Source: Micromonospora musae (GTDB taxonomy: Bacteria; Actinomycetota; Actinomycetes; Mycobacteriales; Micromonosporaceae). From it: a stretch of 64,000 bases of DNA. Under the pieces are notes generated by a model. That model saw only the letters and a program-made list of their open reading frames with translations, did no database searches and was not told where the DNA came from. The stretch is from NCBI RefSeq assembly GCF_003626635.1, contig NZ_RAZT01000016.1:1-64000 (forward strand), written 5' to 3'. This document shows, piece by piece, positions 53,533 to 63,590 of the stretch. The translations under genes and the position numbers were made by a program. Every line of letters begins with the position of its first letter. The first letter of the stretch is position 1.

Positions 53533-54267
53533 GTGTCCGCCCCGCTCTTCCTGGTCGAGTCGCTGCCCACCACTGACACGCTGACCCTCGGTGGCCCCGA
53601 GGGTCACCACGCCGCCACCGTGCAGCGGTTGCGGGTGGGCGAGGAGCTGCTGCTCGCCGACGGTCAGGGCGGTACCGCCACCGCCGTGGTCACGGCGGTC
53701 GGTCGGGGCAGCCTGGAGCTCGAGCTGACCGCACGGGGGTACGTCGACGCCTCCGTCCCGCGACTGGTCGTGGTGCAGGGCATCGCCAAGGGCGATCGCG
53801 GCGAGCTGGCCGTACAGGCGATGACCGAGGTCGGGGTGGACGAGATCGTGCCCTGGGCGGCGTCCCGCTCGGTGGCGCAGTGGCGCGGTGACCGGGGCGT
53901 ACGGGCCCGGGAGAAGTGGGTGGCGACCGCCCGGGAGGCGGCCAAGCAGGCCCGCCGCCCGTGGCTGCCGGTGGTGGCCGGGTCGCCGGACGAGTCGACC
54001 GGCCGGGTCGCCGGGCGTCTCGCCGGGTCGGCCGCCGCGTTCGTGCTGCACGAGGAGGCCACCGACCGGCTCACCACCGTGGAGCTTCCCGACGCCGGCG
54101 AGATCGTGCTGGTCGTCGGCCCCGAGGGGGGAATCACGGCGGACGAGGTGGACGCGTTCGTCGCCGTGGGGGCCCGCCCCGTACGCCTCGGCCCCGCGGT
54201 CCTGCGCACCTCGACGGCGGGCGTCGCCGCCCTCACCGTCCTCGCCACCCGCCTCTCCCGCTGGTGA
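53533..54267 (+). CDS. rsmE: 16S rRNA (uracil1498-N3)-methyltransferase
   Basis: A 244-residue SPOUT methyltransferase acting on the small-subunit rRNA. The N-terminal PUA-like domain is followed by the knot with IVLVVGPEGGITADEVDAF and the C-terminal LGPAVLRTSTAGVAAL, which bind S-adenosylmethionine. The start is uncertain: GTG at 53533 (with a TAGCCT box 7 nt before) or TTG at 53527 (with GAGGAGG 8 nt before). It follows dnaJ by 51 nt. Confidence 0.92.
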   Translation: MSAPLFLVESLPTTDTLTLGGPEGHHAATVQRLRVGEELLLADGQGGTATAVVTAVGRGSLELELTARGYVDASVPRLVVVQGIAKGDRGELAVQAMTEVGVDEIVPWAASRSVAQWRGDRGVRAREKWVATAREAAKQARRPWLPVVAGSPDESTGRVAGRLAGSAAAFVLHEEATDRLTTVELPDAGEIVLVVGPEGGITADEVDAFVAVGARPVRLGPAVLRTSTAGVAALTVLATRLSRW

Positions 54268-54337
54268 GTCCCCGCGATCGGTGATCCGAACCGGGGTTCG
54301 GCGCGGGTGGGTCGCCGCGGGGGGAGCGGAACTCGGG

Positions 54338-55108
54338 TCAGCTGCGCAGGTACGACGCGCCGTTGAGGTCGACGATGGTGCCGGTCGCCCACTCGGCCTC
54401 GGGCGAGGCGAGCCAGTGCACCGCGGCGGCGATCTCGTCGGGGCGGGCGATCCGGTTGAACGGGCTCTGGGCGCGTACCGCGACACCGCGCTCGGCCTTG
54501 AGGTGCTCGTTGGTCATGTCGGTCTCGACGAATCCGGGCGCGACCGTGGCCACCGCGATGCCGTACGGCGCGAGCGCCACGGCCAGCGACTGGCCCATCG
54601 CGTTCATGCCCGCCTTGCTCGCCCCGTACGCCGGGTTCGCCGGCTCACCGCGGAACGCGCCCCGGGACGAGACGTTGACGATCCGGCCACCCCGATCGCG
54701 CATGTGCTGGGCGGCGCACCAGGCGGCGTTGGCCGCGCCGAAGAGGTTGGTGTCCAGCACCTCACGCCAGCGCTGCCGCCACTGCTCGTAGGTGCTCTCG
54801 AAGACCGGGTGCGGCGGGTCGGCGGGTCCGAAGGTGCCCGCGTTGTTGACCAGTACGTCCAGCCCACCGAGCCGGTCGGCCGCCTCGTCCACCATCGCCC
54901 GGACCGCGTCCGGGTCGGCGAGGTCCGCCCGGACCACCACGTGTCCCTCGCCGGGCAGCTGCGCGCGCAGCTCCTCGGCCAGCTCCGCCGAGTCCCGGTG
55001 GTGGATCGCCACCCGGTCGCCGCTCGCCGCGAAGGCCTTCGCCACCGCTCGCCCGATGCCGCGCGAGCCTCCCGTCACCAGTACCGCCCGTGAAGTCACG
55101 CCGGCCAT
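54338..55108 (-). CDS. SDR family oxidoreductase (FabG-like)
   Basis: A 256-residue short-chain dehydrogenase. The cofactor loop TGGSRGIG is at residues 12-19, NNAG follows, and the catalytic residues are in NVSSRG and YGASKAG (YxxxK). HHRDS after the second strand lacks the NAD-selecting Asp at the start of the loop, so NADPH is more likely. The substrate is unknown. It is antisense to the rsmE/HIT axis and monocistronic. Confidence 0.92.
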   Translation of the reverse strand: MAGVTSRAVLVTGGSRGIGRAVAKAFAASGDRVAIHHRDSAELAEELRAQLPGEGHVVVRADLADPDAVRAMVDEAADRLGGLDVLVNNAGTFGPADPPHPVFESTYEQWRQRWREVLDTNLFGAANAAWCAAQHMRDRGGRIVNVSSRGAFRGEPANPAYGASKAGMNAMGQSLAVALAPYGIAVATVAPGFVETDMTNEHLKAERGVAVRAQSPFNRIARPDEIAAAVHWLASPEAEWATGTIVDLNGASYLRS

Positions 55109-55181
55109 CCTGCCGCACCGGACGCCGGTGCCGAGCAGCGGTCCTTCCCCGCGCCGAAACCCCTGACAACGGGCCGTTCCT

Positions 55182-55187
55182 TACACT
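55182..55187 (+). promoter_or_regulatory. putative -10 box, leaderless start
   Basis: TACACT ends 6 nt before the ATG at 55194 of the HIT gene; no Shine-Dalgarno is present. Confidence 0.5.
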
Positions 55188-55193
55188 GCCCGG

Positions 55194-55553
55194 ATGGGAT
55201 CAGACTGCCTGTTCTGCCGCATCGTCGCCGGGGAGATCCCGGCCACCGTCGTCCGGGAGACCCCCAGGACCCTCGCCTTCCGCGACATCGCCCCGAAGGC
55301 GCCGGTGCACGTGCTGGTGATTCCCAAGGAGCACTACGCCGACGTGGCGACGCTCGCCGAGGGTGACCCGGCGCTCGCCGGCGAGGTGCTCGCCACGGCC
55401 GCCGCGGTGGCCGAGGACGAGGGTCTGCTCGGCGACGGTTTCCGGCTGATGTTCAACACCGGGGCGTACGGCGGCCAGGAGGTCTTCCACGTGCACGCGC
55501 ACCTGTTCGGTGGGGCGCCGCTCGGTCCGATGCTCGCCCGGGATCTCGCGTGA
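55194..55553 (+). CDS. HIT family nucleotide-binding protein
   Basis: A 119-residue histidine triad protein, a small hydrolase of nucleotide phosphoramidates or dinucleotides. The triad is His99, His101 and His103 in FHVHAHLFG, and CLFCRIVAGEIPA at the start is typical of the HINT branch, with two cysteines. It overlaps the beta-lactamase-like gene by GTGA, an operon of two. Confidence 0.94.
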   Translation: MGSDCLFCRIVAGEIPATVVRETPRTLAFRDIAPKAPVHVLVIPKEHYADVATLAEGDPALAGEVLATAAAVAEDEGLLGDGFRLMFNTGAYGGQEVFHVHAHLFGGAPLGPMLARDLA

Positions 55554-56926
55554 GCGCCGTGCCGGAGAAGTTGGAGCGGCTGGTGCGCCGGGCGCAGGCG
55601 CAGCACCGCGTCCCGGCGGTCTCGGCGGCCCTGCACCGAGCCGACCGGCCACTGTGGGCGTTCGCGGTCGGCGGCGCCGGCAACGACACCCCGCTCGGGC
55701 CGGGGACGCAGTTCCGGATCGGCTCGGTGACCAAGACGTTCACCGCCGTACTGACCCTGCAGTGCCGCGACGACGGCCTGCTCGACCTGGACGATCCGGT
55801 GGGCCGCCACCTCGACCTGCCCGCGCACGGGGAGCTGACGGTGCGCCGGCTGCTGTCGCACACGGCGGGCCTGCAACGTGAGCCGTACGGCGACGTCTGG
55901 GACACCCTGCGCGCGCCCGACACCGAAGAGCTCCTGGCCGACCTGGCCCGGGCCGAGCGGGTACTGCCCGCGGGTCGCCGCTACCACTACTCGAACCTCG
56001 GGATGGCGCTGCTCGGTCAGCTGGTCGGCCGGCTGCGCGGCGGTACGTGGGCCGAGGTGCTCGGCGACCGGGTGCTGGCGCCGCTGGGCCTCGCCGACAC
56101 GACCGTGAGCCCGGGCCCGGCCGCGGCCACCGGCTTCCTCGTCGACGCGTACTCGGACGAGGCGCGTCCGGAGCCGCCTACCGACTTCGGCGCCGTGGGG
56201 CCGGCCGCCCAGCTCTGGAGCACCGCCGGGGACATGGCTCGCTGGGCGGCCTTCCTGGCCGATCCGGCGGCGGTCGACCCGGCCGGTGCGGTGCTCGCTC
56301 CGGCCACGCTGGAGGAGATGCGCTGGCCGGTGACGGTGACCGACGAGGCGCTGTGGGGCGGAGGCTTCGGGCTCGGTCTGATCCTGGTGCCGCAGGGGGA
56401 GCGGGTGATGCACGTGGGGCACGACGGCGCGATGCCCGGCTTCCTGGCCGGCGTCTACGGCCGGCGGGGCGGGGAGGGCACCCCGGGCGCGATGGGCTGT
56501 GCCGTGCTCGTCTCCTCCGGCACCGCCTCCGAAGCCCTCGATCTGCCGCATCAGCTGCTCGCCGCCGCGGTCGAGCACGATCCGGCGGAGATCGAGCCGT
56601 GGCGACCCGGCCCGCCCGCCCCCGCCACGCTGCGCGGTGTGCTGGGCCGTTGGTGGGGGGAGGGCTACGAGTACGTCTTCTCCTGGCACGACGGCGCGCT
56701 GCGGGCCCGGGGCGCCGGCGATCCGCCGGGCCGGCCGCCGGCGGTCTTCACGCCGCTGCCCGACCGGCCGGACGTGTTCCGCACGGTCTCCGGCCGGGAG
56801 GTCGGTGAGCTGCTCCGGCTGAGCCGGGACGACCGGGGCGCGGTGGTGCGGATGCACTGGGCGACCTACCGGTTCACCCGCAACCAGGAGACCTTCGACC
56901 GGTACGACTTCCGCGTCGGGGAGTGA
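55550..56926 (+). CDS. serine hydrolase of the beta-lactamase/DD-peptidase family
   Basis: A 458-residue class C-like serine hydrolase. The nucleophile motif is SVTK in RIGSVTKTF (about 57-65), the YxN motif is in YHYSNLG (about 145), and HVGHDGAM near residue 287 takes the place of the KTG/HTG motif. A ~100-residue C-terminal domain follows. There is no signal peptide, so it probably works in the cytoplasm; esterase or peptidase activity is as likely as lactam hydrolysis. It is translationally coupled to the HIT gene. Confidence 0.9.
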   Translation: MSAVPEKLERLVRRAQAQHRVPAVSAALHRADRPLWAFAVGGAGNDTPLGPGTQFRIGSVTKTFTAVLTLQCRDDGLLDLDDPVGRHLDLPAHGELTVRRLLSHTAGLQREPYGDVWDTLRAPDTEELLADLARAERVLPAGRRYHYSNLGMALLGQLVGRLRGGTWAEVLGDRVLAPLGLADTTVSPGPAAATGFLVDAYSDEARPEPPTDFGAVGPAAQLWSTAGDMARWAAFLADPAAVDPAGAVLAPATLEEMRWPVTVTDEALWGGGFGLGLILVPQGERVMHVGHDGAMPGFLAGVYGRRGGEGTPGAMGCAVLVSSGTASEALDLPHQLLAAAVEHDPAEIEPWRPGPPAPATLRGVLGRWWGEGYEYVFSWHDGALRARGAGDPPGRPPAVFTPLPDRPDVFRTVSGREVGELLRLSRDDRGAVVRMHWATYRFTRNQETFDRYDFRVGE

Positions 56927-57150
56927 CCCGGTAGGGGCGCGGGGCGGGGTTCCTCCCGCTCCGCGCCGACCTGGCTTTTCGCCCTTTTTATCGCTTTTGT
57001 TGGTCAGTGCGGCCGCGCCCCGGGGGCGGGGAAATGCAGACGATGTCGCCGCTGTTGAACCGATACGATGAGTGGAACGTCCGTACGCCGCGCCACCAGG
57101 GCCGGCGCCGAAATCGAGAGCAGGTGGCACAGGGCCCCTCGGCCCGAGCT

Positions 57151-58212
<1,062 letters not shown>

Positions 58213-58226
58213 ATCAGGGGAAACAG

Positions 58227-58700
58227 TTGTCCATCGAGATCGCCAACGAGTCCGGTGTCGAGGTCGACACCGACGCCGTGCTCGCCGTCGCCCGGCACGC
58301 CCTCGACGAGATGGGGGTCAACCCCCTCGCCGAGCTCTCCGTGCTGCTGGTCGACGTCGAATACATGACCGAGCTCAACCATCGCTGGATGGGGGGCGAC
58401 GGGCCGACCGACGTGCTCGCCTTCCCCATGGACGAGGGCAGCGTGGACCACGGCCCGGGCGAGAGCGCCCCGGCCGCCGGTGAGCCGGCGCTGCTCGGCG
58501 ACATCGTGCTCTGCCCCGACGTCGCGGCCAAGCAGGCGGCCACGGCGGGCCACTCGGCCGCCGACGAGCTGCACCTGCTGACCGTGCACGGGGTGCTGCA
58601 CCTGCTCGGGTACGACCACGCGGAACCGGAGGAGGAGCGGGAGATGTTCGCGCTCCAGGCCCGACTGCTGTCCAGTTGGCGGTCGAGCCGGTCACAGTGA
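58227..58700 (+). CDS. ybeY: endoribonuclease YbeY (rRNA maturation)
   Basis: A 157-residue zinc endoribonuclease in 16S rRNA maturation and ribosome quality control. The metal site HGVLHLLGYDH (H3xH5xH) is at about residues 122-132. The TTG start follows AGGGG by 8 nt. The stop codon shares a base with the ATG of the next gene (TGATG). Confidence 0.95.
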   Translation: MSIEIANESGVEVDTDAVLAVARHALDEMGVNPLAELSVLLVDVEYMTELNHRWMGGDGPTDVLAFPMDEGSVDHGPGESAPAAGEPALLGDIVLCPDVAAKQAATAGHSAADELHLLTVHGVLHLLGYDHAEPEEEREMFALQARLLSSWRSSRSQ

Positions 58701-60085
58701 TGTCCGTACAGGCCTCCACAGCCGCCGCCGGCCTGCCCGACGTGCAGCTACTCGTCTTCGCCGCCGGTCTGGTGGTGCTGGCCGGGCTGATCGCGATGAC
58801 CGAGGCGGCGCTCGCCGCGGTCTCGCCGGCCCGCGCCGCGGAGCTGGCCCGCGACGGCGCCCGCGGCGCCCGCACGTTGCAGACCGTCGCCGGTGACGTC
58901 GTCCGGCACCTCAACCTGCTCCTGCTGCTGCGACTGCTCGCCGAGCTGACCGCCACCACGCTGGTGGCGCTGGTCGCCGTGGACACCTTCGGCGCGGGGT
59001 GGCGGGCGGCGCTCGTCACCGCCGGCGCGATGACCGTGGTCAGCTTCGTGGTGGTCGGCGTCGCCCCACGCACTCTTGGCCGGCAGCACGCCTACGTCGT
59101 CGGTCGGGTGGTGGCCCCGCTGGTCCGCTGGCTGGGGCGCGCGCTCAACCCGCTCGCCTCGCTGCTGATCCTGATCGGCAACGCGGTGACGCCGGGGCGC
59201 GGCTTCCGCGAGGGCCCGTTCGCGACCCAGGTGGAGCTCCGCGAACTGGTCGACCTCGCGGAGCAGCGTGGGGTGGTCGAGCACGGCGAGCGGCAGATGA
59301 TCCACTCGGTCTTCGCCCTCGGAGACACCATCGCCCGCGAGGTGATGGTGCCCCGTACGGAGACGGTGTGGATCGAGTCGGGCAAGACGCTCTCGCAGGC
59401 GCTCGCCCTCTTCCTCCGCTCGGGCTTCTCCCGGATCCCCGTGATAGGCGAGAACGTCGACGACGTCCTCGGCGTCCTCTATCTCAAGGACCTGATCCGC
59501 CGGGTGCGCGGCGGCGATCCGTCGGCCGAGCAGCTGCCCGTCTCCGAGCTGATGCGTCCGGCCACGTTCGTGCCGGAGTCGAAGCCCGTCGACGACCTGC
59601 TCTCCGAGATGCAGGCGGCCCGCAACCACCTGGTCATCGTCGTCGACGAGTACGGCGGCACCGGCGGCCTGGTCACCATCGAGGACATCCTCGAGGAGAT
59701 CGTCGGTGAGATCACCGACGAGTACGATGTCGAACGCCCACCGGTCGAGCAGCTGGAGGACGGGTCGGTGCGGGTCACCGCCCGACTTCCCGTGGAGGAC
59801 CTGGGCGAGCTGTTCGACATCGAGTTGCCCACCGACGAGGTGGAGACGGTCGGCGGCCTGCTGGCCCAGTCGCTGGGTCGGGTGCCGATCCCGGGAGCCC
59901 GGGTCGAGGTGGCCGGCCTGCGGCTGATCGCCGAGGGCACCACCGGCCGACGCAACCGGATCGACACCGTGCTGGTCAGCCGGGTCGTGCCGACCGACGA
60001 GCAGGAGAGCCCGGGGCGTGGCGAGCGCGCCGAGTCCCGGGGCAGTCACCAACCGATCGAGGAGAGGCAACCCGCCGATGCCTGA
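58700..60085 (+). CDS. hemolysin/CNNM-type CBS-domain membrane protein
   Basis: A 461-residue protein with a DUF21 (CNNM) membrane domain of four helices (residues about 10-150), a CBS pair (about 210-340) and a CorC-like C-terminal domain. Related proteins move magnesium or cobalt ions. The ATG at 58700 overlaps the ybeY stop. The last 8 nt overlap the next gene, so the block is an operon. Confidence 0.93.
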   Translation: MSVQASTAAAGLPDVQLLVFAAGLVVLAGLIAMTEAALAAVSPARAAELARDGARGARTLQTVAGDVVRHLNLLLLLRLLAELTATTLVALVAVDTFGAGWRAALVTAGAMTVVSFVVVGVAPRTLGRQHAYVVGRVVAPLVRWLGRALNPLASLLILIGNAVTPGRGFREGPFATQVELRELVDLAEQRGVVEHGERQMIHSVFALGDTIAREVMVPRTETVWIESGKTLSQALALFLRSGFSRIPVIGENVDDVLGVLYLKDLIRRVRGGDPSAEQLPVSELMRPATFVPESKPVDDLLSEMQAARNHLVIVVDEYGGTGGLVTIEDILEEIVGEITDEYDVERPPVEQLEDGSVRVTARLPVEDLGELFDIELPTDEVETVGGLLAQSLGRVPIPGARVEVAGLRLIAEGTTGRRNRIDTVLVSRVVPTDEQESPGRGERAESRGSHQPIEERQPADA

Positions 60086-60464
60086 GTCGCCCACCGTGCC
60101 GGCAGCCCGGCCCACCCCGTCCGCTCCGGCGGAGCTGAGCGCCGAGGACGCCAAGTTGGTCGTCCTGGCCCGAGGCGCCCGTGGCCGGGTGGGAGCCGTG
60201 GAGGGTGCGGCGGTCCGCGACCAGGACGGTCGGACGTACGCCGCCGCCAGTGTCGCGCTGCCCTCGCTGACGCTCACCGCGCTGCAGCTGGCGGTGGCTT
60301 CGGCGGTGGCCGCCGGCGCCGGCCGGCTGGAGGCCGCCGTGGTGGTGACCGAAGCCTCGACGCTCGACGGCGCCGGGCACGCGGCGGTCCGCGACCTCGC
60401 CGCCGACGCGCCGATCCACGTGGCCGCGCCGGACGGCACCGTCCTCGGCACGGTCGTCCAGTGA
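60078..60464 (+). CDS. cytidine deaminase-like protein lacking zinc ligands
   Basis: A 128-residue protein in the place of the deaminase-like gene between CNNM and era in other actinobacteria. The pattern LSAEDAKLVVLARGARGR...EGAAVRDQDGRTYAA, then LPSLTLTALQLAVASAV, follows the cytidine deaminase fold, but the sequence has no Cys and no catalytic HAE/CAE, so it cannot be an ordinary zinc deaminase. ATG at 60078 has GGAGAGG upstream. It overlaps its neighbours by 8 and 4 nt. Confidence 0.82.
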   Translation: MPESPTVPAARPTPSAPAELSAEDAKLVVLARGARGRVGAVEGAAVRDQDGRTYAAASVALPSLTLTALQLAVASAVAAGAGRLEAAVVVTEASTLDGAGHAAVRDLAADAPIHVAAPDGTVLGTVVQ

Positions 60465-61357
60465 AGGACCCGGAGGAGCGCCCCTACCGAGCCGGCTTCG
60501 CCTGCTTCGTGGGGCGGCCCAACGCGGGCAAGTCGACCCTGACCAACGCGATCGTCGGTCAGAAGATCGCGATCACCTCGAACAAGCCGCAGACCACCCG
60601 GCACGTCATCCGGGCCGTACTGCACCGGCCGGACTCGCAGCTCGTCCTCGTCGACACCCCGGGCCTGCACCGCCCCCGCACGCTGCTCGGCGAACGCCTC
60701 AACGACCTGGTCCGTCAGACCTGGAGCGAGGTCGACGTCATCGGGCTCTGCATCCCGGCCGACGAGCCGATCGGACGCGGAGACCGGTTCATCACCGGCG
60801 AGCTGGCCGAGCTGAAAGCGACCGTACTGGCCGTGGTCACCAAGACCGACCTCGTCGACCGCGGGCGCCTCGCCGAGCAGCTGCTCGCAGTGAGCGAGCT
60901 GGGTGAGTTCGCGGCCGTGGTGCCGGTGAGCGCCGTCTCCGGGCACCAGCTCGACACCCTGGTCGACGTGATGACCGGGTACCTGCCCGCCTCCCCGCAG
61001 CTCTACCCGGACGACATGCTCACCGAGGACCCGGAGCAGGTGCTCGTCGCGGAGCTCATCCGGGAGGCGGCACTGGAGGGGGTGCGCGACGAGCTGCCGC
61101 ACTCCATCGCTGTGGTGGTGGAGGAGATGATCCCCGAGGGGCAGCTCATCCGGATCTTCGCCGACCTCTACGTCGAGCGGCCCAGCCAGAAGGCGATTGT
61201 GATCGGTCACCGGGGCAGCCGGCTCAAGGAGGTCGGCACCACCGCACGGCGGCAGATCGAGGAGCTGCTCGGCAGCCGGGTCTTCCTGGACCTGCACGTA
61301 CGGGTGGCGAAGGACTGGCAGCGCGACCCGAAGCAGCTGCGCAAACTCGGCTTCTGA
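60461..61357 (+). CDS. era: GTPase Era
   Basis: A 298-residue GTPase of 30S assembly. The G1 loop GRPNAGKS is at residues 18-25, followed by the TTRHV switch, DTPGLH and TKTD, and a C-terminal KH domain (about 205-298: GSRLKEVGTTARRQIEELLG). The GTG start overlaps the previous gene. It ends the phoH operon. Confidence 0.96.
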   Translation: MKDPEERPYRAGFACFVGRPNAGKSTLTNAIVGQKIAITSNKPQTTRHVIRAVLHRPDSQLVLVDTPGLHRPRTLLGERLNDLVRQTWSEVDVIGLCIPADEPIGRGDRFITGELAELKATVLAVVTKTDLVDRGRLAEQLLAVSELGEFAAVVPVSAVSGHQLDTLVDVMTGYLPASPQLYPDDMLTEDPEQVLVAELIREAALEGVRDELPHSIAVVVEEMIPEGQLIRIFADLYVERPSQKAIVIGHRGSRLKEVGTTARRQIEELLGSRVFLDLHVRVAKDWQRDPKQLRKLGF

Positions 61358-61384
61358 CCGGCTCGTCCCGTTCGTTCCGTCGGT

Positions 61385-61411
61385 CAGCCGGACGGCCGCG
61401 TCGTCCGGCTG
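61385..61411 (+). terminator. era operon terminator
   Basis: A perfect 10-bp stem CAGCCGGACG / CGTCCGGCTG with a GCCGCGT loop, extended by T-A and similar pairs, 28 nt after the era stop. Confidence 0.85.
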
Positions 61412-61582
61412 ATCAGCATCGGTCGAACGGCCGACCGGGGCGGGCCGTACGGGGAGAGCGGCTGATCCTACTCGGTCGGGCGTATGGCTAGATTCACGTC
61501 CGGGTGGGGCGTGCGGCCGTTTACCGGGAACGCGGCGGAGGGTAGGAGACATCCGCCGCGCCCCCGAGACAGATGCAGGCTG

Positions 61583-62680
61583 ATGCGTAACAGATACCTG
61601 GACCTGCTCCGCTTCCTCGCCATCGTTCGAGTCGTCGTCTACCACGTCACCGGCTTCGCCTCGCTCACCCTGGTCTTCCCGGCCATGGCGGTGATGTTCG
61701 CGCTGGCCGGCTCGCTGATGGCCGCCTCGCTGGAGCGATCCGGGCCGGCTGCGGTGCTGCGCCGGCTGCGCCGCCTGCTGCCGTCGCTGTGGGTGCTGGC
61801 CGCGATCTTCGTACCGGCCATGCTCCTCACCGGGCTGCCGTTCACCCCCCGCGTGCTGCTCTGGCTCTTCCCGATCGCCGATCCGCCCGCCAACGGCTGG
61901 GGGGCGATGGCCCTGAGCCCGATCTGGTACCTACGGGACTACCTGTGGTTCGTCTTCGCCTCGCCGGTCGCGCTCTGGGCGTTCCGGCGGGCGCCGCTGC
62001 CGACCCTGCTGGCCCCGTACGTCCTGCTCGTGGTGATCGAGTCGGGCATCTGGCCGAACGCCCCCGGCCCGTACCGGGAGTTCGGTCTCTACTTCGGCGC
62101 CTGGATGCTGGGCTTCGCGCACCACGCGGGCATGCTGCGCCGGCTCGCCAACCGGGTGCTGGTCCCGGCGGTGCTGGTGCTCGTCGCGGCGGGCGGCGCG
62201 TGGATCCTCACGCATCCCGGCCCACGCGGCTACGACCTCAACGACATCCACCTCGGCAACGCCCTCTGGTCGACGGCGTTCATCCTGGTCGTGCTCGGCC
62301 GGGGACCGGCCGGCGCGGCCTGGGTCGATCGCAGCGCCCTCTTCGGGCGGGTGGTCACCGTGCTGAACCGGCGGGCCCTGACGATCTACCTCTGGCACAT
62401 GCCGTTCGTGGTGGCGATCACCCCGCTCTTCGACCCACTGGGCTGGACGCACGAGGACCCGCGTGGGCTGGCGATCCGGGTGGTGCTGGTCTTCGCCCTG
62501 GTCGGCGTGGTGACGCTCGCCGTGGGATGGGTGGAGGACCTCGCGGCGCAGCGGCGGCCGGAGCTGATCCCCGGCGGCCGGCGACGGACGAGGCCCGTCG
62601 GTCCGCCCACGTCGACCGGCCACCAGGTGCCCGCGCAGCGGGCCGCCCCGGAGGCGGAGGTCACCGCTGGGCGACCCTGA
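61583..62680 (+). CDS. acyltransferase 3 family membrane protein
   Basis: A 365-residue acyltransferase family 3 (OafA-like) protein with about ten membrane helices; RNRYLDLLRFLAIVRVVVYH at the N-terminus has the catalytic-type Arg and His of the family. It would acylate a cell-surface glycan or lipid. ATG at 61583 is preferred to an in-frame ATG at 61484 because homology starts here. It ends 20 nt inside the convergent DUF4097 gene. Confidence 0.9.
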   Translation: MRNRYLDLLRFLAIVRVVVYHVTGFASLTLVFPAMAVMFALAGSLMAASLERSGPAAVLRRLRRLLPSLWVLAAIFVPAMLLTGLPFTPRVLLWLFPIADPPANGWGAMALSPIWYLRDYLWFVFASPVALWAFRRAPLPTLLAPYVLLVVIESGIWPNAPGPYREFGLYFGAWMLGFAHHAGMLRRLANRVLVPAVLVLVAAGGAWILTHPGPRGYDLNDIHLGNALWSTAFILVVLGRGPAGAAWVDRSALFGRVVTVLNRRALTIYLWHMPFVVAITPLFDPLGWTHEDPRGLAIRVVLVFALVGVVTLAVGWVEDLAAQRRPELIPGGRRRTRPVGPPTSTGHQVPAQRAAPEAEVTAGRP

Positions 62681-63488
62681 GGTCGCCGCTGTCGGCGCTC
62701 ACCGCGAGGACCAGCTTGGCGGCCGGGTCGTCGGCGACGGCGACGTGCTCGTCTCCCGAGTTGCCGTTGGCCCGGACCCGGTACGGGCCGGGCGGAACGA
62801 CGAGGTCGACGTCACCGCTGTTCGCGTGCGCCCGGACCGAGGCGGCCTTGTCCAGCTCGATCCGTACGTTGCCGGATTTGGCCTCGGCGTCCACCTCGCC
62901 CTGCAGCCGCCGGGCGGAGATGTCGCCGGAGGAGGCGCGCAGCGTGACCGGACCGGTGGCCTCGGACACCTCGATGTTGCCGGAGCTGGCCTCCAGCCGT
63001 ACCGGACCACTGGCGCCGGTGAGCTGGACGTCCCCCGAGTGGACCTGCAGCTCCACCGCGCCGACCCGGATCAGCTCGACGTCGCCCGAGTTGCTCTCGC
63101 CCCGCACCGCGACACCCTCGGGGGCGGTCACCTCGTACGACACGCTGCACCGGGACCCGCAGTCGGTGTCCAGCACCAACTCGCTGCCCTTGATCTCGTA
63201 CTTCGCCCGCGGCTCGGCGCCCTGGTAGCGGACCACCCGCTTGATCCGCACCTCGGTGGCGGTGCCGGTGGCCCGGACGATCACGTCACCCGAGCCGGGC
63301 AGCACCCGGATCGTGGTGATCCGGGCGGACTCGGTGTTGTCGAAGTCCAGGCGCCGGTAGGAGAGGTTGTCGCACCCGGTGAGCAGGATGAGCGCGGTGA
63401 CGGCACCGAACGCGACCGGTGCCACGGCACGGCGGCGGAGCAGAGCGGCACCGGAGGAGGCGGTGCCGACGGGGCGCTGAGCGGTCAT
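62661..63488 (-). CDS. DUF4097 family beta-repeat lipoprotein
   Basis: A 275-residue protein. The signal peptide ends in LLTGC (Cys39) and the mature part is a long run of short beta strands with repeated NSGDV, SSGNI and SSGDI turns, the right-handed beta structure of DUF4097 proteins. It is anchored to the outer face of the membrane. The function is unknown. It converges with the acyltransferase gene, overlapping by 20 bp, and is divergent from recO. Confidence 0.9.
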   Translation of the reverse strand: MTAQRPVGTASSGAALLRRRAVAPVAFGAVTALILLTGCDNLSYRRLDFDNTESARITTIRVLPGSGDVIVRATGTATEVRIKRVVRYQGAEPRAKYEIKGSELVLDTDCGSRCSVSYEVTAPEGVAVRGESNSGDVELIRVGAVELQVHSGDVQLTGASGPVRLEASSGNIEVSEATGPVTLRASSGDISARRLQGEVDAEAKSGNVRIELDKAASVRAHANSGDVDLVVPPGPYRVRANGNSGDEHVAVADDPAAKLVLAVSADSGDLRVAQR

Positions 63489-63590
63489 GGCGAGAACGCT
63501 ACGGCCGGCACCGCCCCAGACACATCCGGGTTCCGCCGCCGCCGGACCCCGAAGGAACCCTGATTTCGTACCCCGAGGGAGAATGGTCCG

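Noticed and set aside
55550..56926. Beta-lactamase conferring resistance
   Set aside because: No signal peptide and the third motif is HVGHDG-like; the family contains many esterases and peptidases.
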